Shown here: piece after piece, positions 21,571-35,154 of the stretch
Layout: the number at the start of each line of letters is the position of its first letter
Position numbering within the stretch: position 1 is the first letter of the stretch
Assembly: GCF_032854445.1 (NCBI RefSeq)
Contig: NC_088303.1
Location: 30,141,501-30,205,500, forward strand
Source: Liolophura sinensis
Lineage: Eukaryota > Mollusca > Polyplacophora > Chitonida > Chitonidae
Length of the DNA stretch: 64,000 nt
Direction of reading: 5' to 3'
Notes under the pieces: model-generated
Told to the model about the DNA's origin: nothing
What the model saw: only the letters and a program-made list of their open reading frames with translations
The model's database searches: none
Translations under genes and position numbers: made by a program

Positions 21571-22297
21571 TGGCCCGTCAGTTTTCATATAGAATACATA
21601 GGCGGAAGTGGAAGATGTATCATGTTTAAACACAGGGAATGCATGTTTATCAAAAACTACGAAATTCTAACAAATCGTTTTCGCTCACCGCCATTGCTTA
21701 GGAAAAACGTATTTAGTATGGAGTTAAACTACACTACATGAAATAAAAACTTAAATAACAAATTTTTTGTTTCTCAAAAATGCGAAATTGCGAATTTTAT
21801 GACCATGGGTACGTCACGAGTACCACAGTGTGATTCCGAAATACACCAACTACGAGATACAAACTTGATTTCAGCCACCGTCGCAATTTGTATTCAGAAA
21901 AGATTGACAAATCAGTGTTTACAGCAGGTATCTCTGAACACATGTTGTAAGTTTGCGTACAAGCTTAGAAAGCCATGTGTGTCTTATGTAGCAAAGAGTA
22001 TGAATCCAGTTTTTGTATGTCTGTAGATTTGCTTATATCTTTCTTTACAAATATATATATGTACCAGGTAACTGGCGTATAAAAATCAACATTTAAAAGT
22101 CAAGATTTTTCTAATCTGGTACCCAGTATTTTACCTGGTATCTTATCTGGAACCCGGTATTCAACTTCCACCTCCTAAGTAATTTTGTGGATATATGTAT
22201 TCTGCTTTGCAGGTGCTGATTCTTATTCTTTAATCCATACTATATATAGCGCATTAGAGAGCATAACTAAAAAGCGACCTCAAGATGGATATTGTAG

Positions 22298-22470
22298 CAA
22301 AATTACCCAGAAACCGATCACTAATGCGGTCGCTGTGAGTTCAAGCCCAGTTCATGCTGGCTTCTTCTCAGGTCGTACGCGGGAAGCATAATGCTGGCCG
22401 CTGTCGCATAAGTGAAAAACTCCTCAATATACGGCGTAAAACACCAATCAAATAAATAAATAAATAAATA
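22298..22470 (+). repeat. SINE copy with internal deletion
   Basis: AATGCGGTCGCTGTGAGTTC begins the B-box region. A deletion joins CGTACGCGGGAAG directly to CATAATGCTGGCCGCTGTCG, and the copy ends in CCAATCAAATAAATAAATAA. Confidence 0.85.
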
Positions 22471-23047
22471 TCCCAGAAACTCTTTCACAATGCTGTCGCT
22501 GGTCTAGTAAATTAGCTCACTTTGATATTTTTGTGTATTCAAGTATCGCTATGTATAGATAACCAATTAACGCCATTCACAATTTCTAATGTGGAGATAG
22601 CATGTTTACTTTTGTCACAGTTTTCCTGCTATATAAAGGTTACTTCTGAATTAGCTATACAGGGGCGGCACGCGAGAATGTGGCATGACTTGATTGTGCT
22701 CATATAGGATCTGATTTCATCTTAAGCACTGATAATTTCTTAACAACTTCTCGAGTTTGTGGAATCAGCATAAAAGACCACGCGGCAGCTTGTAACTTGA
22801 GAGCAGTGAAAGTGTCATTTCCCCGTTTCAGTGTATCTTAAATGACTTCTTTGCGTGTTGCATGCCGTTTAAAATTTAACACCAAATTATCTCCGAATTG
22901 CAAAAATAGCGCCACCAAGAGTGTGCGTTAGCCAGATGTGTGTGTGGGTGCGTGTCAAGTAATTTAAATACCAGCCCCCCGCCCCCCCCCCCAAAAAACA
23001 CGAACATTCTCGCAATTTGACCCCAAATATTGTTCTTGACTTACTCT

Positions 23048-24720
23048 ATGGAAGCCGATAGAGGACATCTCGCTACCTTCCTACCTCGACTTTTCTAATA
23101 CAGGGCGAGGCAGCGAGGTAACGAGGCAACGAAGTAGCTAGGTAACGAGGCAGCGAAGCGAGGCAGTGAGTTAGCGAGATTAACATGATCTTGCTACCTC
23201 GTTGCCTCGCATCGCTTTCTCGCTGCCTCGCTACCCCGGCCTCTGCAAAGGCGAGGAAGCGTGGCAGCCAGGTAGCGAGGAAGCGATGCGAGGCAACGAG
23301 GTAGCGAGATCATGCTAATCTAGCAGTTGTAATAATGACTTTAACGTCAGGCTGAGGAATACACCGCTTGTAAGTTGGGTTCTTGAGAGACCTGGACGGA
23401 TGCCAGTTAAAATCAACACACACTCTTATTGCCAGATCCTGGATCTTTTACACAATAGTTCTAGCTAGGTCAGTATTTGCGTTTAGCTGAGATGCGAAGG
23501 GTTGGGGAGGGGGATGTGACGCTGGGACAGGATTTTTGTTAGGGTATATACAGTGATCGCTTTTCCTTCTATCATTGTCCGTCCTATTGATCTTGACTAT
23601 GCCATAATTTAGTATTTGTTGGTCGTAGGAACATGAAATTTGATTAATTCTGAACTTTGATTCATTCTTTATTCAAATGAAAGACATGGTATGGTAAGGC
23701 GGGGATGGGTGATATGTACATGTCATAAAATCGAAAAAGGGTAGCCTACTCCAGTCACGCTGAAATATCTTTTTTGGTTAATAAGACACTGTGGAATATA
23801 TTTACATATAAGTTTCAGTAAAGATATGTTTCTGGTTAACGTTGATCTTCATACTGCCTCGTTTGAACGAAAAAATTGGCGTTTTTCATCGAGAGTGTAA
23901 TTTAATTAACCGGGTTATTACAAAGCAACTATCCCTTTATACTCCTATAACGTGTATGGGTGCTTCCACCAGGTTGTATACTTCAGATTTGGAAACTTAC
24001 CGACTGTAGTGGGATTTTGAAATTTGCACTCTCTTATTGTACCTCTCTGGGGGCCGATTCTCTGCCTTACTCTTCCAGGTCCTTTATTTATTTATTTATT
24101 CATTGATTTATTTTCTCAATTGTAGCTTTATGCCGTGCGACGAATATTTCACTTTTTTTCGGTAGCCAATATTATGGTGGAGGGAAACCAGACAAAGCCC
24201 GCGAAAAATCTACGACCACCCCCGAGTTGCTGAGTTGATTCCTGTGTACGACCGGAGTGGAAGCCGGTCAGAACTAGTCTGCAACTCACAGGGACCGCAT
24301 TGGAGAAAGGTTCTTACGTCATTACGCCGCACTAGCGCGCTAACCTCCTATGTCGCTGAAATTTGAGTGACGGCTGTGTTGGGTGATGCGGTATATGCAT
24401 CAACCTGACACCAAAGTGAGTATAATAATCCCCTTCTTGCTACCTTCCTGCCTTGCTACCTCCCTGCTTCGCTACCTCGCTACCTCGCTACCTCACTGCC
24501 TCACCTCGTTAAAGGTGGAGGCAGCGAGGTGGCGAGGTAGTGATGCGAAACAGCGAGGGTTAATCTCTCTACCTCGCTCTCTCGCATCGTTACCTCGCTG
24601 CATCGCATCGCTACCTCGCTACTTCGTTACATGGATACCTCGCTTCGTTAGCTCGTTACCTCGCGCCTCGCCCTGCATTACAAAGGTCGAGGTAGCGAGA
24701 TGTCCTCTATCGACTTCCAT
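23048..24720. repeat. Foldback-like element: inverted arms with 8-bp CGAGGYA repeats
   Basis: The left arm starts at 23048 with ATGGAAGCCGATAGAGGACA and then TCTCGCTACCT. The reverse complement of the right arm starts at 24720 with ATGGAAGTCGATAGAGGACA and then TCTCGCTACCT, and both continue into CAGGGCGAGG. Inside each arm (23048-23330 and 24420-24720) are 8-base units of the GCGAGGTA/ACGAGGCA type in both orientations, so each arm can also fold on itself. The roughly 1.1 kb between arms holds an antisense SINE (24081-24353) and no transposase frame. Confidence 0.75.
24081..24353 (-). repeat. tRNA-derived SINE, near full length
   Basis: Antisense copy. The TTTATTTATTTATTCATTGA tail comes first, then ATTATGGTGGAGGGAAACC, GCAACTCACAGGGACCGCAT (B-box region) and CACTAGCGCGCTAACC at the 5' end. 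It lies between the foldback arms. Confidence 0.85.
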
Positions 24721-27700
24721 GTTATTCCGTGCATCTTCGCACTGCGCAGCCACGTGGATGCCATCCAGAATTTGCGGCCATTCCACTGATAGTGGCATTT
24801 TGTACAGTATGATGGTAATCACCTGGTCCAGGTGTAAATTGTCAATGCCGCGTGTAAATCAGCAACATGTTGAGGGTTTACCTCGATTCATGGATTGTCA
24901 TTAGCAATTTTCCAAGTCATTAGAATAAATCAACTAAGCGAAAGTATCGCAGTGAGCTGAATACTGCCAAGTTTACTTTGAATGTGAGATGGACATTCGG
25001 AAAATCTGTTTTACTTTACCTCAACGTCAACGAAGTTGGACTACAATATGATCCTAATTTGGAAGGCTGTGGAATTAGCAGATTTCCCTTGTAAGGCCCT
25101 CCATGTGTGTAAACTTACTCTTTCTTCAGCTTACCGTCCTGAATGTCAACCGATCATGCGATAGCACCATCCGATCTGCCATCTCCCGCGAACCAGCGAA
25201 GATAACAATCAGGCGAAAGATATATTGGGTTTCCAGATATACCGCGTTCATCAAAATAATTGTCAGGCAATTGCATGGTAACTAGCAATTACACTCATCG
25301 TAATGCGTGCTTCTTTTAACTTGTTAACTTTGATTTCGTCATTATCTTACTAAAAGTGTGTCACTAGCAAATGCCAGCCAAACCGAGATCCACCAAATTC
25401 CCTGATTTATTGCAGGATTCACGAAACACTTTGGCCTCTTGGAAAGGGCGAGCTAGCATTTGAGTAATTCTAGATCAGTAACGTCAAATGTATTGCGTTT
25501 AACACCAAAGCTGTTTTTCCTAACTCTGCTCAAGCCGTGGTGCTTATTTTTAATTTACTACTATATATACCTTCGCAGGAGCATTTATAACACCCAATAT
25601 CAGGTACATACGTACGTAATTCAGTTTACTCCTACATAATAGTGTAAGATGAACCATAGATCATTGTATTCACAGTCGTTCATCAATACCCTTTGGTGCG
25701 CCTTCTCCATCTCAGTATCACATTTATTCTTAAAAGACGACGATAGCTGTTACGACGAATGTCGTAAATACAGACTTGCATACAAACATTGCCGGAATTA
25801 TTCCGATGACGTATGATGTAATATAACCCAAACAGGCACCATATGGTCAAGGTTTGAACGTTTTATGCTGAAGTAATAAGAAAAAGTAATAACAAAAAAA
25901 AAGAAGAAGAAGAAGAGCATGATGCGAAACAAATTTTCAATTTTCTCTTGCCAATTTTACGTTATCTGAGTCAACAAGTTCAGACAGTGGCCTATGACGG
26001 GTGTTACAGTCAGACGCCTGTTAGTAGTTTTTTTTCTTTATCTGGTCGTGTCGGGAGACTAAATGGCGGTATGCTATTGTATATATATTAGTCTTCCTCA
26101 GTCCCGCGGCTTGTTTCTTCTGGCTCGCCACCCTCAGTACACACGGCCATCTGTGGCCATTAGACAAAACACAATCTTTTCTGATTTCTGGTCGGAAAAG
26201 TTTCTGCTGTGAAACGAATTTTAACCGCACACTTTAGGCAACTGCAATGTTTTTCACGGAGAAAAAAATGAGTTTTATTCGCTCAGACCACATTTGCTTA
26301 GCATGTGCTATAGTTCGGAGTCCAACAATCTGTTTAAATATGGTGTTCTCTTGATCGACCTTTGGCGACACACAACGCCACGAGGCCGCGCAACTAAGCG
26401 CGTCTCAGTCACTTGCTGAAGTTTCCCACACTCCTAAAATTACTTATATATCTATGTTGGCTGGTGTCAGGTGAACTGGAGTCACATCAAAATAACTCCA
26501 ATTCCGCTCGACTTACAAAGCCATAAAAAAATCTCACAAGAAAACCAATGATGATGTCTTCGTCTGCTGAAGTCTGATTTTAGAACACCTTTGTTAACGC
26601 TGTAAACTTTTAAAGTTAACCCTGAGCTTTGCTGATAAGCTGCCTTTTTTAGGCAAAAGGAGAACTACTTTGTAAGGAATATCCTGCTATGTCTAGTGAA
26701 TAGGCTTGTACAAACAACTGCCACTGTCAGGTAGATTCTCAAGCGAGATTATGAGGAGCCGAACAACTGAACGGAACATTTTCAGTCCAGGTTGTTATAC
26801 GACAGGTCGAGTTCGTCTGTGCGAGACATCAGTACTGTATGTTATACGTTTTCAATTTACGAACGGATAACAAACTCTGGTATAAGCCAGTTTGATCCGA
26901 GATTGTTTGATATTGACAGATGTGTTAAAATTTATGGTCACAAGTATAATTCATAAAAGCCAACCTCATATGGATTGAACTTCTATACCTAAAAAGGTTA
27001 TGTTAACAGTTGATGAATGGAGAATTTTTGATATTTTCCACGAAAACAAGAAAACATTTACATCATTGTCATACCTTGTGTTATCTTGTGTTATTTGTGT
27101 TTTTTTTGTTATTTCACTTTTTTACATTAGCAATTTTTTTTACTCTGGCTGAAGATTAATGTTTTTCACGCATTACGTCGCGTCGAAGGACCTGATGCGC
27201 TGTCTCCGTCCTCGCGTAATTATGCCTGATGATGCATATTCTCTTGCATTCTTGGAGGAATATTTATCAAGTCACGTGACCAATAATTAACATGCGTATC
27301 TTTAAATCAGCGATATGCACAATATCCTGACTCGCTTTATCCTTACATAGTCTTCTCGTCACCTTTAACTGTATGTTACCTGATACCTCAAGCAGTCGGC
27401 ATCAAACAGAGCTTGCGAAACGAGAGGCGCTGTACTTATAAGCGTTATTGTTCCTTGTGACATCGCAATAGAAACCAGGCCACACATGACAACAAAATGG
27501 CTCCTTTGGATGACAAGAGACATATTGCCCGTGTCTTGCAATTATTTAAATAAAAAAGTATAAATTACATGCGCTTATAGCACTGACACCTACAGTCTAT
27601 ATAAGGCAGACAGCCACTCTTGCGACCACGCGTTCTTGTACAGCTCGGATAAATATTGGGTAAGTCACATATAGAGGGCGCTCCTGATAAATTTCATTTT

Positions 27701-28957
27701 ACAGAAATGTCAAGAATGTTCATTTTATGCCCTGGTCGGTTGAGAAAGAAGAAGATATAGGGTTACCATGAGCCAGCGACACGTTCAACCCCTCCTATTA
27801 TACGCAATGACAGCTCTGCTTTTTCCTGCCGCTACGTACGAGCGATTGCTTTCCTCTCGGCCATACATCTTTGTTTAGTACCTTACCCGAGCAATAAAAC
27901 CCTGAAGTCCTTTCCTAATCAGTATTATGCCGACTATCAGGTTATTCTCTAGCTTAGCCATTGTATGTTGACAATGTATTTCTTCGCACCGTCTTGTTGC
28001 GATCCTATGACTCCAGATATAAACAGCTCTCAATCTCCAGATCTTGGTAATCGGGCCATTCAACCAAATTACAAACGTACAGCACTACCAGATGGTTGGC
28101 TTCGAAATAATGTATTGAAATAATTCAATAAATGCAATTACACTGGTGTAAAACTCCGAAGTGGTAAATGAAGTACTCAAGTAAATCAAGCTACTCAAGT
28201 AAAACACCATTTAATTAAATCAAGTTACTTAAGTGTATTAAGAGTGTGTTTTTTTTAATGGATGATGACGGTTCACTGTGCTTTAAACAAAATACAAAAA
28301 CAAATTGTGATAAAGTTGGTGTATATGTTCTTCTCATTGGCTATCATCTTCATTATTATCATGAGCACTTTTATCTTCGCCTTTATCGTCATGTTTTAAA
28401 CCACTTCTGCTTAAGTTATGGTGCTAGTATTTACATGAATGGTTAAAAAAAATAACTCTGTTAAATTGACAAGAGGACGTATTCCATCGGTTACGTTTGA
28501 CCATTTGTCTGCTATCACACTGTTGTCGCTGCTTTGGTTTTAATCTCTATGCTCTAGTCCTTTATATCGTCATTATCATAATCTAATCCACATCTTCTCA
28601 TTACCAGCTTCATCCCGATCTTCATCACAATCCTCACAATCGTCACCATTATCACTGTACCTCGCCTTTTGGACATTGAGCTGACTAAACTGCTTCTTTA
28701 TGCCATATGATTTCATGTGAAAGTAACTTATAGATGCAAGTCAAATGTTCACACTTAATTCATGTTTTCTTTTTTTTTCTTTGCCGGGAGGACCAATATA
28801 CCGTTATGTTTGGGCAGCTACTTAACCAATAAGTCCCAGATTTAGCTATTGTTGGTTCTACCTCGACTTTAAGGGGATACAGAATCGACACTGTAAAGCT
28901 AAGTAAATGTAAATGAATGTGTGATTATACAAAATTTGCCTTCAGAAGGGAAAAGTA

Positions 28958-29050
28958 TTTTATTTATTTGACTGGTGTTTTTATTTTACGCCGCACTCTA
29001 GAGTATTTCACTTCTATGATGGAGACCAGCATTACAGTGGGAGAAGAGAA
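28958..29050 (-). repeat. SINE 3' fragment
   Basis: TTTATTTATTTGACTGGTGT, then TTTACGCCGCACTCTAGAGT, then ATTTCACTTCTATGATGG. This is the antisense 3' part of the main SINE. Confidence 0.8.
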
Positions 29051-30281
29051 AAGTAAATATCCGATGTACTTCCTTCGTAACAAGTAACATACGGTTGTAT
29101 ACAACACTGTCAAGGGCCAGAACAATGACCTTTTTATCTTTATAATGTGACAATATGATTTTCATCGTTCAGCCAATGAGCTGCCTTTTTATATCTCTGT
29201 AAAGAAGAAGAGAATCGTTGCTGATTAGTTCGTGTGAGCGATAGGCGCATAAAGTCTGTTAATGACTTCAGCAGAATTTTCCACAGATCGTATACATTTA
29301 TGCAAGTCTGAAAAAGCCTAGGGTTTTAACCCAAGAAATCCTGTCTCTAGGATGTCAGATAATCGGTATCGATTCTGCATTTCATTAAGCCATGCGACTA
29401 TTGAGGCATGGTGATTTACCTGAGTGCTTTGCTGGGTCCCCTCCATATGTAAAGCTGACCACCGCCATGCATGCACATATAGGCCTACGGTAAAAGATCT
29501 TGAGGTAGACCTCAACCCTATAAACAAAACAAATAAATAAATATTGTTCTATGTCAATGAGTTAAAGTGCATACATAGACAGGCGTTAACAATTTGAGTA
29601 GTCTTTCCTTTCCAGTCAAGTTTGAAACTTTGAAGAAACTTTTATCCTATAGACCAACAGCTATGAAGAATGAGCTGTTTAAGTCCGAACCCATTTTAAT
29701 GTAGACCTCTATGAACCCGACTACTTCTTTAGTGGAATAAATAATCTTTGATTTATTTCACTGTTATTTTGCGTCTTTTTGCCGAGAACGTCTCCCATAT
29801 ATAACACTACCTCTACATGACTTTCTCTGTCATGGTTTATGTCTGTGCACGGGTCACGGTATCTGTGCTCATACCTGGCCTTTTGCGTGAATACATGACT
29901 TACCAGCTTCATAATCCGAACATGAACGACCGAACGTTTGGCTTTAGTACATTCCAAACCACCCAACAACAGAGCGTGTCAACTCATAGATACCCAGTTA
30001 TATCATCGGATTAAAGGGATCAGTATGTATTTATTTACAGCTACGGTCCTTGGCACGCGCGGGATTACGGTGGTGCTTCCTAAGTCAGGCACAACTAGGG
30101 ATCGGCAGCATTCCAAACCTCGGATTACCAGTTTTAGGAATGTTCGCCCTAGAAAACAAGGATTACAATCGAGCTGCCTTATGCTTTTTGATAGCCCAGT
30201 CTCGTCTGGAATAAATCCGCGAATCCTTGAAAACGGTAGTTATTTAAAGATGAAAAAGTAATTCATGCAGAAATCATTTCG

Positions 30282-30352
30282 TTCATTCATTTGATTGTTG
30301 TTTTACGCCGTTCTCAAGAATATTTCACTTTTACGACATCCGCCGAAATTAT
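30282..30352 (-). repeat. SINE 3' fragment
   Basis: CATTTGATTGTTGTTTTACG, then CCGTTCTCAAGAATATTTCA and CTTTTACGACATCCGCC. Antisense 3' end of the main SINE. Confidence 0.8.
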
Positions 30353-31025
30353 AGTTTCAGCTGTATTATATATACGATATTTTTTACGATAAACTGCAAT
30401 AAAAGCACTGCTGTTTTGAGTAAAAATACAAGCCATTCTGGGCTACAGCGCATTTTGTGTAGGCATAGTACTACATGTAACGGTACGACATCGCCTCGTG
30501 ATTTTTCACAGCCTACGTATTGTAAAAGTAAAAAAAAAAGGTGGGTATATGTAATTTGACGTAAGTCAATATTTTAACATGCGCATCAGTCATACTGTCG
30601 TCCAAGTCTTTTCGTGCATCTCGTCCTGCATATGCCTTTGTATAATTCTGTTTAACCCGGAGTCCGTATATTCGTCGTGTTGAATTAGAAGGCCACGATG
30701 GACATGTGAACAGTCGTAATCAAAGTGTCACTGCGATTTTGATTGACAACTCATAAGCCAGTATTGGTGAACGATTTGGCTACTGATTTCATTTATGATT
30801 GTTATAAGACATACGTTGAATCCTTCTGGGGCTGCTTCTCTTTGTATGAATCCTTCTTAATTTCGTATTTTATATCGTTTCTTACTTCTTTGGGACTTAG
30901 CCATGCGATTATTGGACTAAAACGTCCAATTTTGGTTGACTACTGGCATACGAATGTTCCATTTTCACGCATAGATTAGAATCGAATACGTCTGTCGTAA
31001 AATATAATGGAACCATTATGTAAAG

Positions 31026-31312
31026 TACAAAGATTTTACAGGGCCTCTGTGGCTCAGGTGGCTAGCGCGCTAGCGCAGCGTAATGGCCCAGGAGCCTCTC
31101 ACCAATGCGGTCGCTGTGAGTTCACTCATGCTGGCTTCCTCTCCGGCCGTACGTGGGAAGGTCTTGCAGCAACTTGCGAATGGTCGTGGATTTCCCCCTG
31201 GCTCTGCACGGCTTCCACCCACCATAATGCTGGCCGCCGTCGTATGAGTGAAATATTCTTGAGTACGGCGTAAAACACCAATCAAATAAACAAATAAATA
31301 GATACAAAGATT
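31026..31312 (+). repeat. Full-length tRNA-derived SINE with target-site duplication
   Basis: The best copy in the window. It runs from GGCCTCTGTGGCTCAGGTGG (tRNA-like A-box region) through GCGGTCGCTGTGAGTTCA (B-box region) and CATAATGCTGGCCGCCGTCG to CACCAATCAAATAAACAAAT. It is flanked by the exact 10-base repeat TACAAAGATT at 31026-31035 and 31303-31312. Its middle carries ACGTGGGAAGG, which includes a full Su(H) consensus. Confidence 0.93.
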
Positions 31313-31314
31313 GT

Positions 31315-34300
31315 ATATACCAGTAAACCATCGGATCCGCCATTAACTGAGAGGCAGGGGAGCTGTATTGTAAGTTAAGCCCGATATATTGAACACACAG
31401 TTATAGTCCTTCTGGAGTATCATGCATCTGTTTGACGAAAATTGTCGTGTATAACCCGTGACAAAACATTCACATTTTTTTATGGATTCATAAGTAATCT
31501 TTCATGTGCGCCTAAAATTTTATATAAAAATAGTGTTTTTACTTTCAATGTATGAAAAAAGATATAACTATAAATCAATAAGCGATAAATAGTCATGAAA
31601 CGTCAACTTTATCAGCTTAGAATAAATGTTTGGCCTGTACATTCTTGCTTGTGCTAAGGCGTAATGTATACAGAGCTCTGCAAAGGTATATTTTCATTGT
31701 TTTGTCATCTCGCATGTCACATCATACAGTTAATGCGCTGTGCGGCGAAAATGCGAGATGTCACAAGGCTTACCATATTACTGTCTCGCTATAACACAAG
31801 CACAATCCTGTCTTAGGTGGTCTCGTCACACCAGATGTGGCAAAATTTCCATGCTTTAGATCTCAAAAATGGGACAACTTGTTGCTGAAATCTAATCAGC
31901 GCTTTGCTACTTGGGTGATACTTGGGTGACACCTGGGTGACAGAGGTCTTCCTACACAGAAACTACTGTGTTTGAGACTGGAGACCAAAATATGGTATGT
32001 TGGTACCTATTTCAAGCAATCAGGCAGAAAAGCTCTTTTATACATGGGATACCTTAACAGAGGCGTTCAGTTTTGTTGACTGGGGTCTTTGATGTTTAAC
32101 GATCTCACCACTTTGTCGTGTGACGTACGTATAGGTTTCAGTAAACTGTAAGTGGTCGCTGGAGAAATAACCTGGTTGCCATCTGCAAGACAAGGAAATC
32201 CAAGGAACTGTGTCGGTGATAGTTCATATGTAACATATGAAACCCCGCGAAAAGAGCAATTGCCAGGTGTTTTATTTGCTTAATTGCTAATGGAATGGTC
32301 TTTGCTGAAGCGTAACACACCCGTATTCCGAAACAAGTCAAAAGGAAAGAATTATGTATGTACAGCATGCAATCAATCGATTCATAGATTGATCGATTCA
32401 ACAGTCAACCATACAGCGACCCAGCCAGCTAACCAGCGAACCAGCCGGCTAATCAGCTATCCACTCAATCAATCGATCAATCGATCAGTCGGTAGAGCAG
32501 TCGGTCTGTTATGCAGTCAGTTAATCACTCAATCATTCAATCTCACTACGCTCGGATACTTGATGAGATGCTCAGAGACACATAAGAAAGAACACAGGTA
32601 TAAGTGTTGTGTATCCTATAGCGATTTTATTACTTTGTTTGTGGCCAAGGTAGGGGTATTATAGTGTCATGTTTGTTATCAGTTTATAATCACACAGCTT
32701 ACTTAAGGTTCCTCATATTCGATATAATCACATTTTTACCACGTGGATTTTACCAGGAGGCACACACCATACTGTTTGCGTTTTCACTCCAATGAATGTA
32801 AAGATGAGTTCAACAATAAAAGCAGAATAAAACAGCACACCTGTATGAAATAAACTGACTGAAGGCATAAAACAGCACTGCCGCATAAACTAAACTGACC
32901 GAGGTCATAAAACAGCAATTGTGAGCGCTTTACCCTGAAGAGAGTGGCGTTGTCAGTATGGCAGACAGCCCGGGATGATGCGCATCAACCACAAAAGATG
33001 GCCTCTGGTCAACTTTAAACTATCTTAAGCCAATTTTTAATCTACTTGATCCGACAAAGACATACCTATTAAAAAGGGTAATCAAATGAAGGCAAACATA
33101 AATGTAAGCGTTAATTGAACCAGTAAATACATCGCTAGGAAACTGATAAGCCTATAATTGAATCATATGTTTCGCTTGACGGGACACAAATGCTATTTAA
33201 ACCACATCAAACCCGGTGGATGAATTCTGCGCACGCAGGAATAAACCCCAATACATGGTGATAAAAAGACATTAAACATCTACTGATGAGTTTTATACAC
33301 ATACATTACCAGTGCATGGTGTCCAGTCAGTGCATGTATACCTGGTCAATTACCTCCACTGTACGTGTATACAGCCCTTCTCGATATAGAGACATACCTT
33401 CCCTACAGGTGTCCTGAACTTTATGTGAAACCTTTCTTGGATTATAGTCCTTAGCGAAGCATGGTCGTAAAGGATTATGAAGATACGGAATTTTTCCTTT
33501 TCTAAATGACTCTGACATCTGTTTTTTTTTTTTATAATTTTCGTTATTGGTAACAATAGGTTTGTAAGCAATGTTTTTAATTTTAACCTTTAGTTAATAC
33601 TTTCTGACGATTCTTATGGAAATTACAATTGTTATGTATATTAAATATTGAAATGAAATTAAGATGTACTCAGAAGTTGCTATCCATAAAAGTCGTATTT
33701 AATGTATTACGACTTTATCATTCCTAAATGTCTTTCACAGAGATAATTTTAAGTGCTTTAATTGAGGCAATATCTGTGCATACTTTCTTTTGAATTTAAT
33801 AACATAGCATCTGTTTACAAATTTCCATCGATTCGACTATGGTTTTGGCCTAGCCGATTATCAATGGAAGCCACAACGCTAACTTTCCAATCAACATGGT
33901 GTTTTTGTCCTTCGAGCTGGAGTCACACAAGATGTTATCAAAACGTATCAGTGCCCTTTGCTCGCGGTCATTTCGTTTTGAATGGCAGTCAGCGCACAGA
34001 AACGGACCAATCTTTCAGGATTTCTGTCAGAAGGAGTAGGGATCTGTTAGACACTCACTGGACAATTATCCCCTAATTTCAGCGTGCTTCAGACATTTTG
34101 TCTGACCGAGACACCACCGTTTGTAATGGACATTGTAACAATGTCTAGACGACTCTATCCCAACCCCCGGGCCATGCACAGGTACAATGGTTAAGGATCC
34201 CTAATCTGGATAAAGTTAGCACCCTTGTTTGACCATGCTGGTCACTGTTCTTTCTGGACAGCGTTTGATCACGCTGGCGTGCTAGTTACAGACCTTATCA

Positions 34301-34755
34301 TCGCGTAATAGCACGAGACAGACGTTGTTCGCCTGGCATGTTCACACTGTTTTCAGTGACGGCTGTTGCAGAAAGTTAACAAATACTGTACGTAGAGATA
34401 TCAAGGTAAAATCTTAACTATACACAGCCACAAGAATACCACAAAGTCTTGATAAAATAAATAATTCTATAACTTGCTTCAATTGGCACATAACAGTTAA
34501 ACTATTCAACTGATCATCTGTAAATGTCAATAAATCGAACTGGTTAACACGTATTATCTTGACAAGGAGTCTGTTAGGCTAAGTATCTCGAAAAATAATT
34601 TTGAATCATGAAACATTGCTAAATCAATACAATAGATAATTAAAGTCATAAAATTATAGTATGAGCTATTAGGTAGGCGTATGGTTACATATTACATCAG
34701 CAGTTGTAATCAACTAGAGTTAAAATTTAGAATCGTCTCTCCAAGGCTTGATTAC
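31315..34755. other. Non-coding stretch, no gene seen
   Basis: Contains a short triplicate of CTTGGGTGA-type words at 31912-31944 and a degenerate tetranucleotide region at 32366-32545. No coding exon recognised. Confidence 0.55.
32366..32545. repeat. Degenerate AATC/CAGT tetranucleotide-type repeat
   Basis: Long run of four-base variations such as CAATCAATCGATCAATCGATC and AACCAGCGAACCAGCCGGC. It behaves as an eroded microsatellite with several local units. Confidence 0.6.
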
Positions 34756-34756
34756 C

Positions 34757-35060
34757 GGCCCCGATAGCTCAGTTGGTAGAGAGTCCGCTTCGGGAGCGGT
34801 AGATCCAGGGTCAATCCTAGGTCGAGTCACACCTAAGACCTTATAAGAGGAAGTTGTAACTTCTTCGCTTGGCATTCAGCATGAAGGGGATAGTGCAACG
34901 ACTGGTTGACCCGTATAATGGCTCGGGCAGGTTGGCTCACTTGCCTTCGGTAAGGCCCTTAGTGAAGCAGCACTAGATAAAAGAGCGGTGGAAATCCGTC
35001 CTGCAATAAAGAGGCACTCTTTATTACATGCACTCTAAGCACTCCTTCGTCATCACTCAC
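34757..35060 (+). repeat. tRNA-derived SINE family T, copy 1
   Basis: The head GCCCCGATAGCTCAGTTGGT and B-box-like GGGTCAATCCTAGG look like a tRNA, but the acceptor ends do not pair. A body follows (GGGATAGTGCAACGACTGGT, GGCTCGGGCAGG, CTTCGGTAAGGCCCTTAGTG, AAAAGAGCGGTGGAAATCCG). The same body recurs at 36826-37018 (antisense) and 63877-64000, so this is a SINE and not a tRNA gene. Confidence 0.85.
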
Positions 35061-35154
35061 TCCAAAGCTTAGGACTGTTGTGTGTCTATTTGCATTGGTA
35101 TCAACTTAATGAAAATACTAGGTCCATTAAAATATAATATAATTAAAGACGTAC

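Larger units (their letters stand above)
17650..22290. other. Non-coding stretch, no confident gene
   Basis: Contains an AAAT-type simple repeat at 18217-18290, family Y copy 2 at 19866-19978 and a poly-A at 21548-21570. One frame at 20414-20608 is listed separately as a weak candidate. Nothing else is recognisable. Confidence 0.55.
24725..31025. other. Non-coding stretch, no gene seen
   Basis: Mostly single-copy-looking AT-rich DNA. It holds SINE fragments at 28958-29050 and 30282-30352 and a possible SINE-like unit ending in AAATAAATAAATA at 29300-29540. A single TTCCCACA (Su(H)-type) occurs at 26423-26430. No recognisable exon. Confidence 0.55.

Noticed and set aside
24383-24904. 173-codon plus-strand frame rich in Leu-Pro-Arg
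   Set aside because: It is a translation of the 8-bp CTCGCTAC repeats in the right arm of the foldback-like element.
34757-34830. tRNA-like sequence with A-box GATAGCTCAGTTGG
   Set aside because: The acceptor arms do not pair, the B-box is degraded and a body shared with two other copies follows. It is the head of SINE family T.
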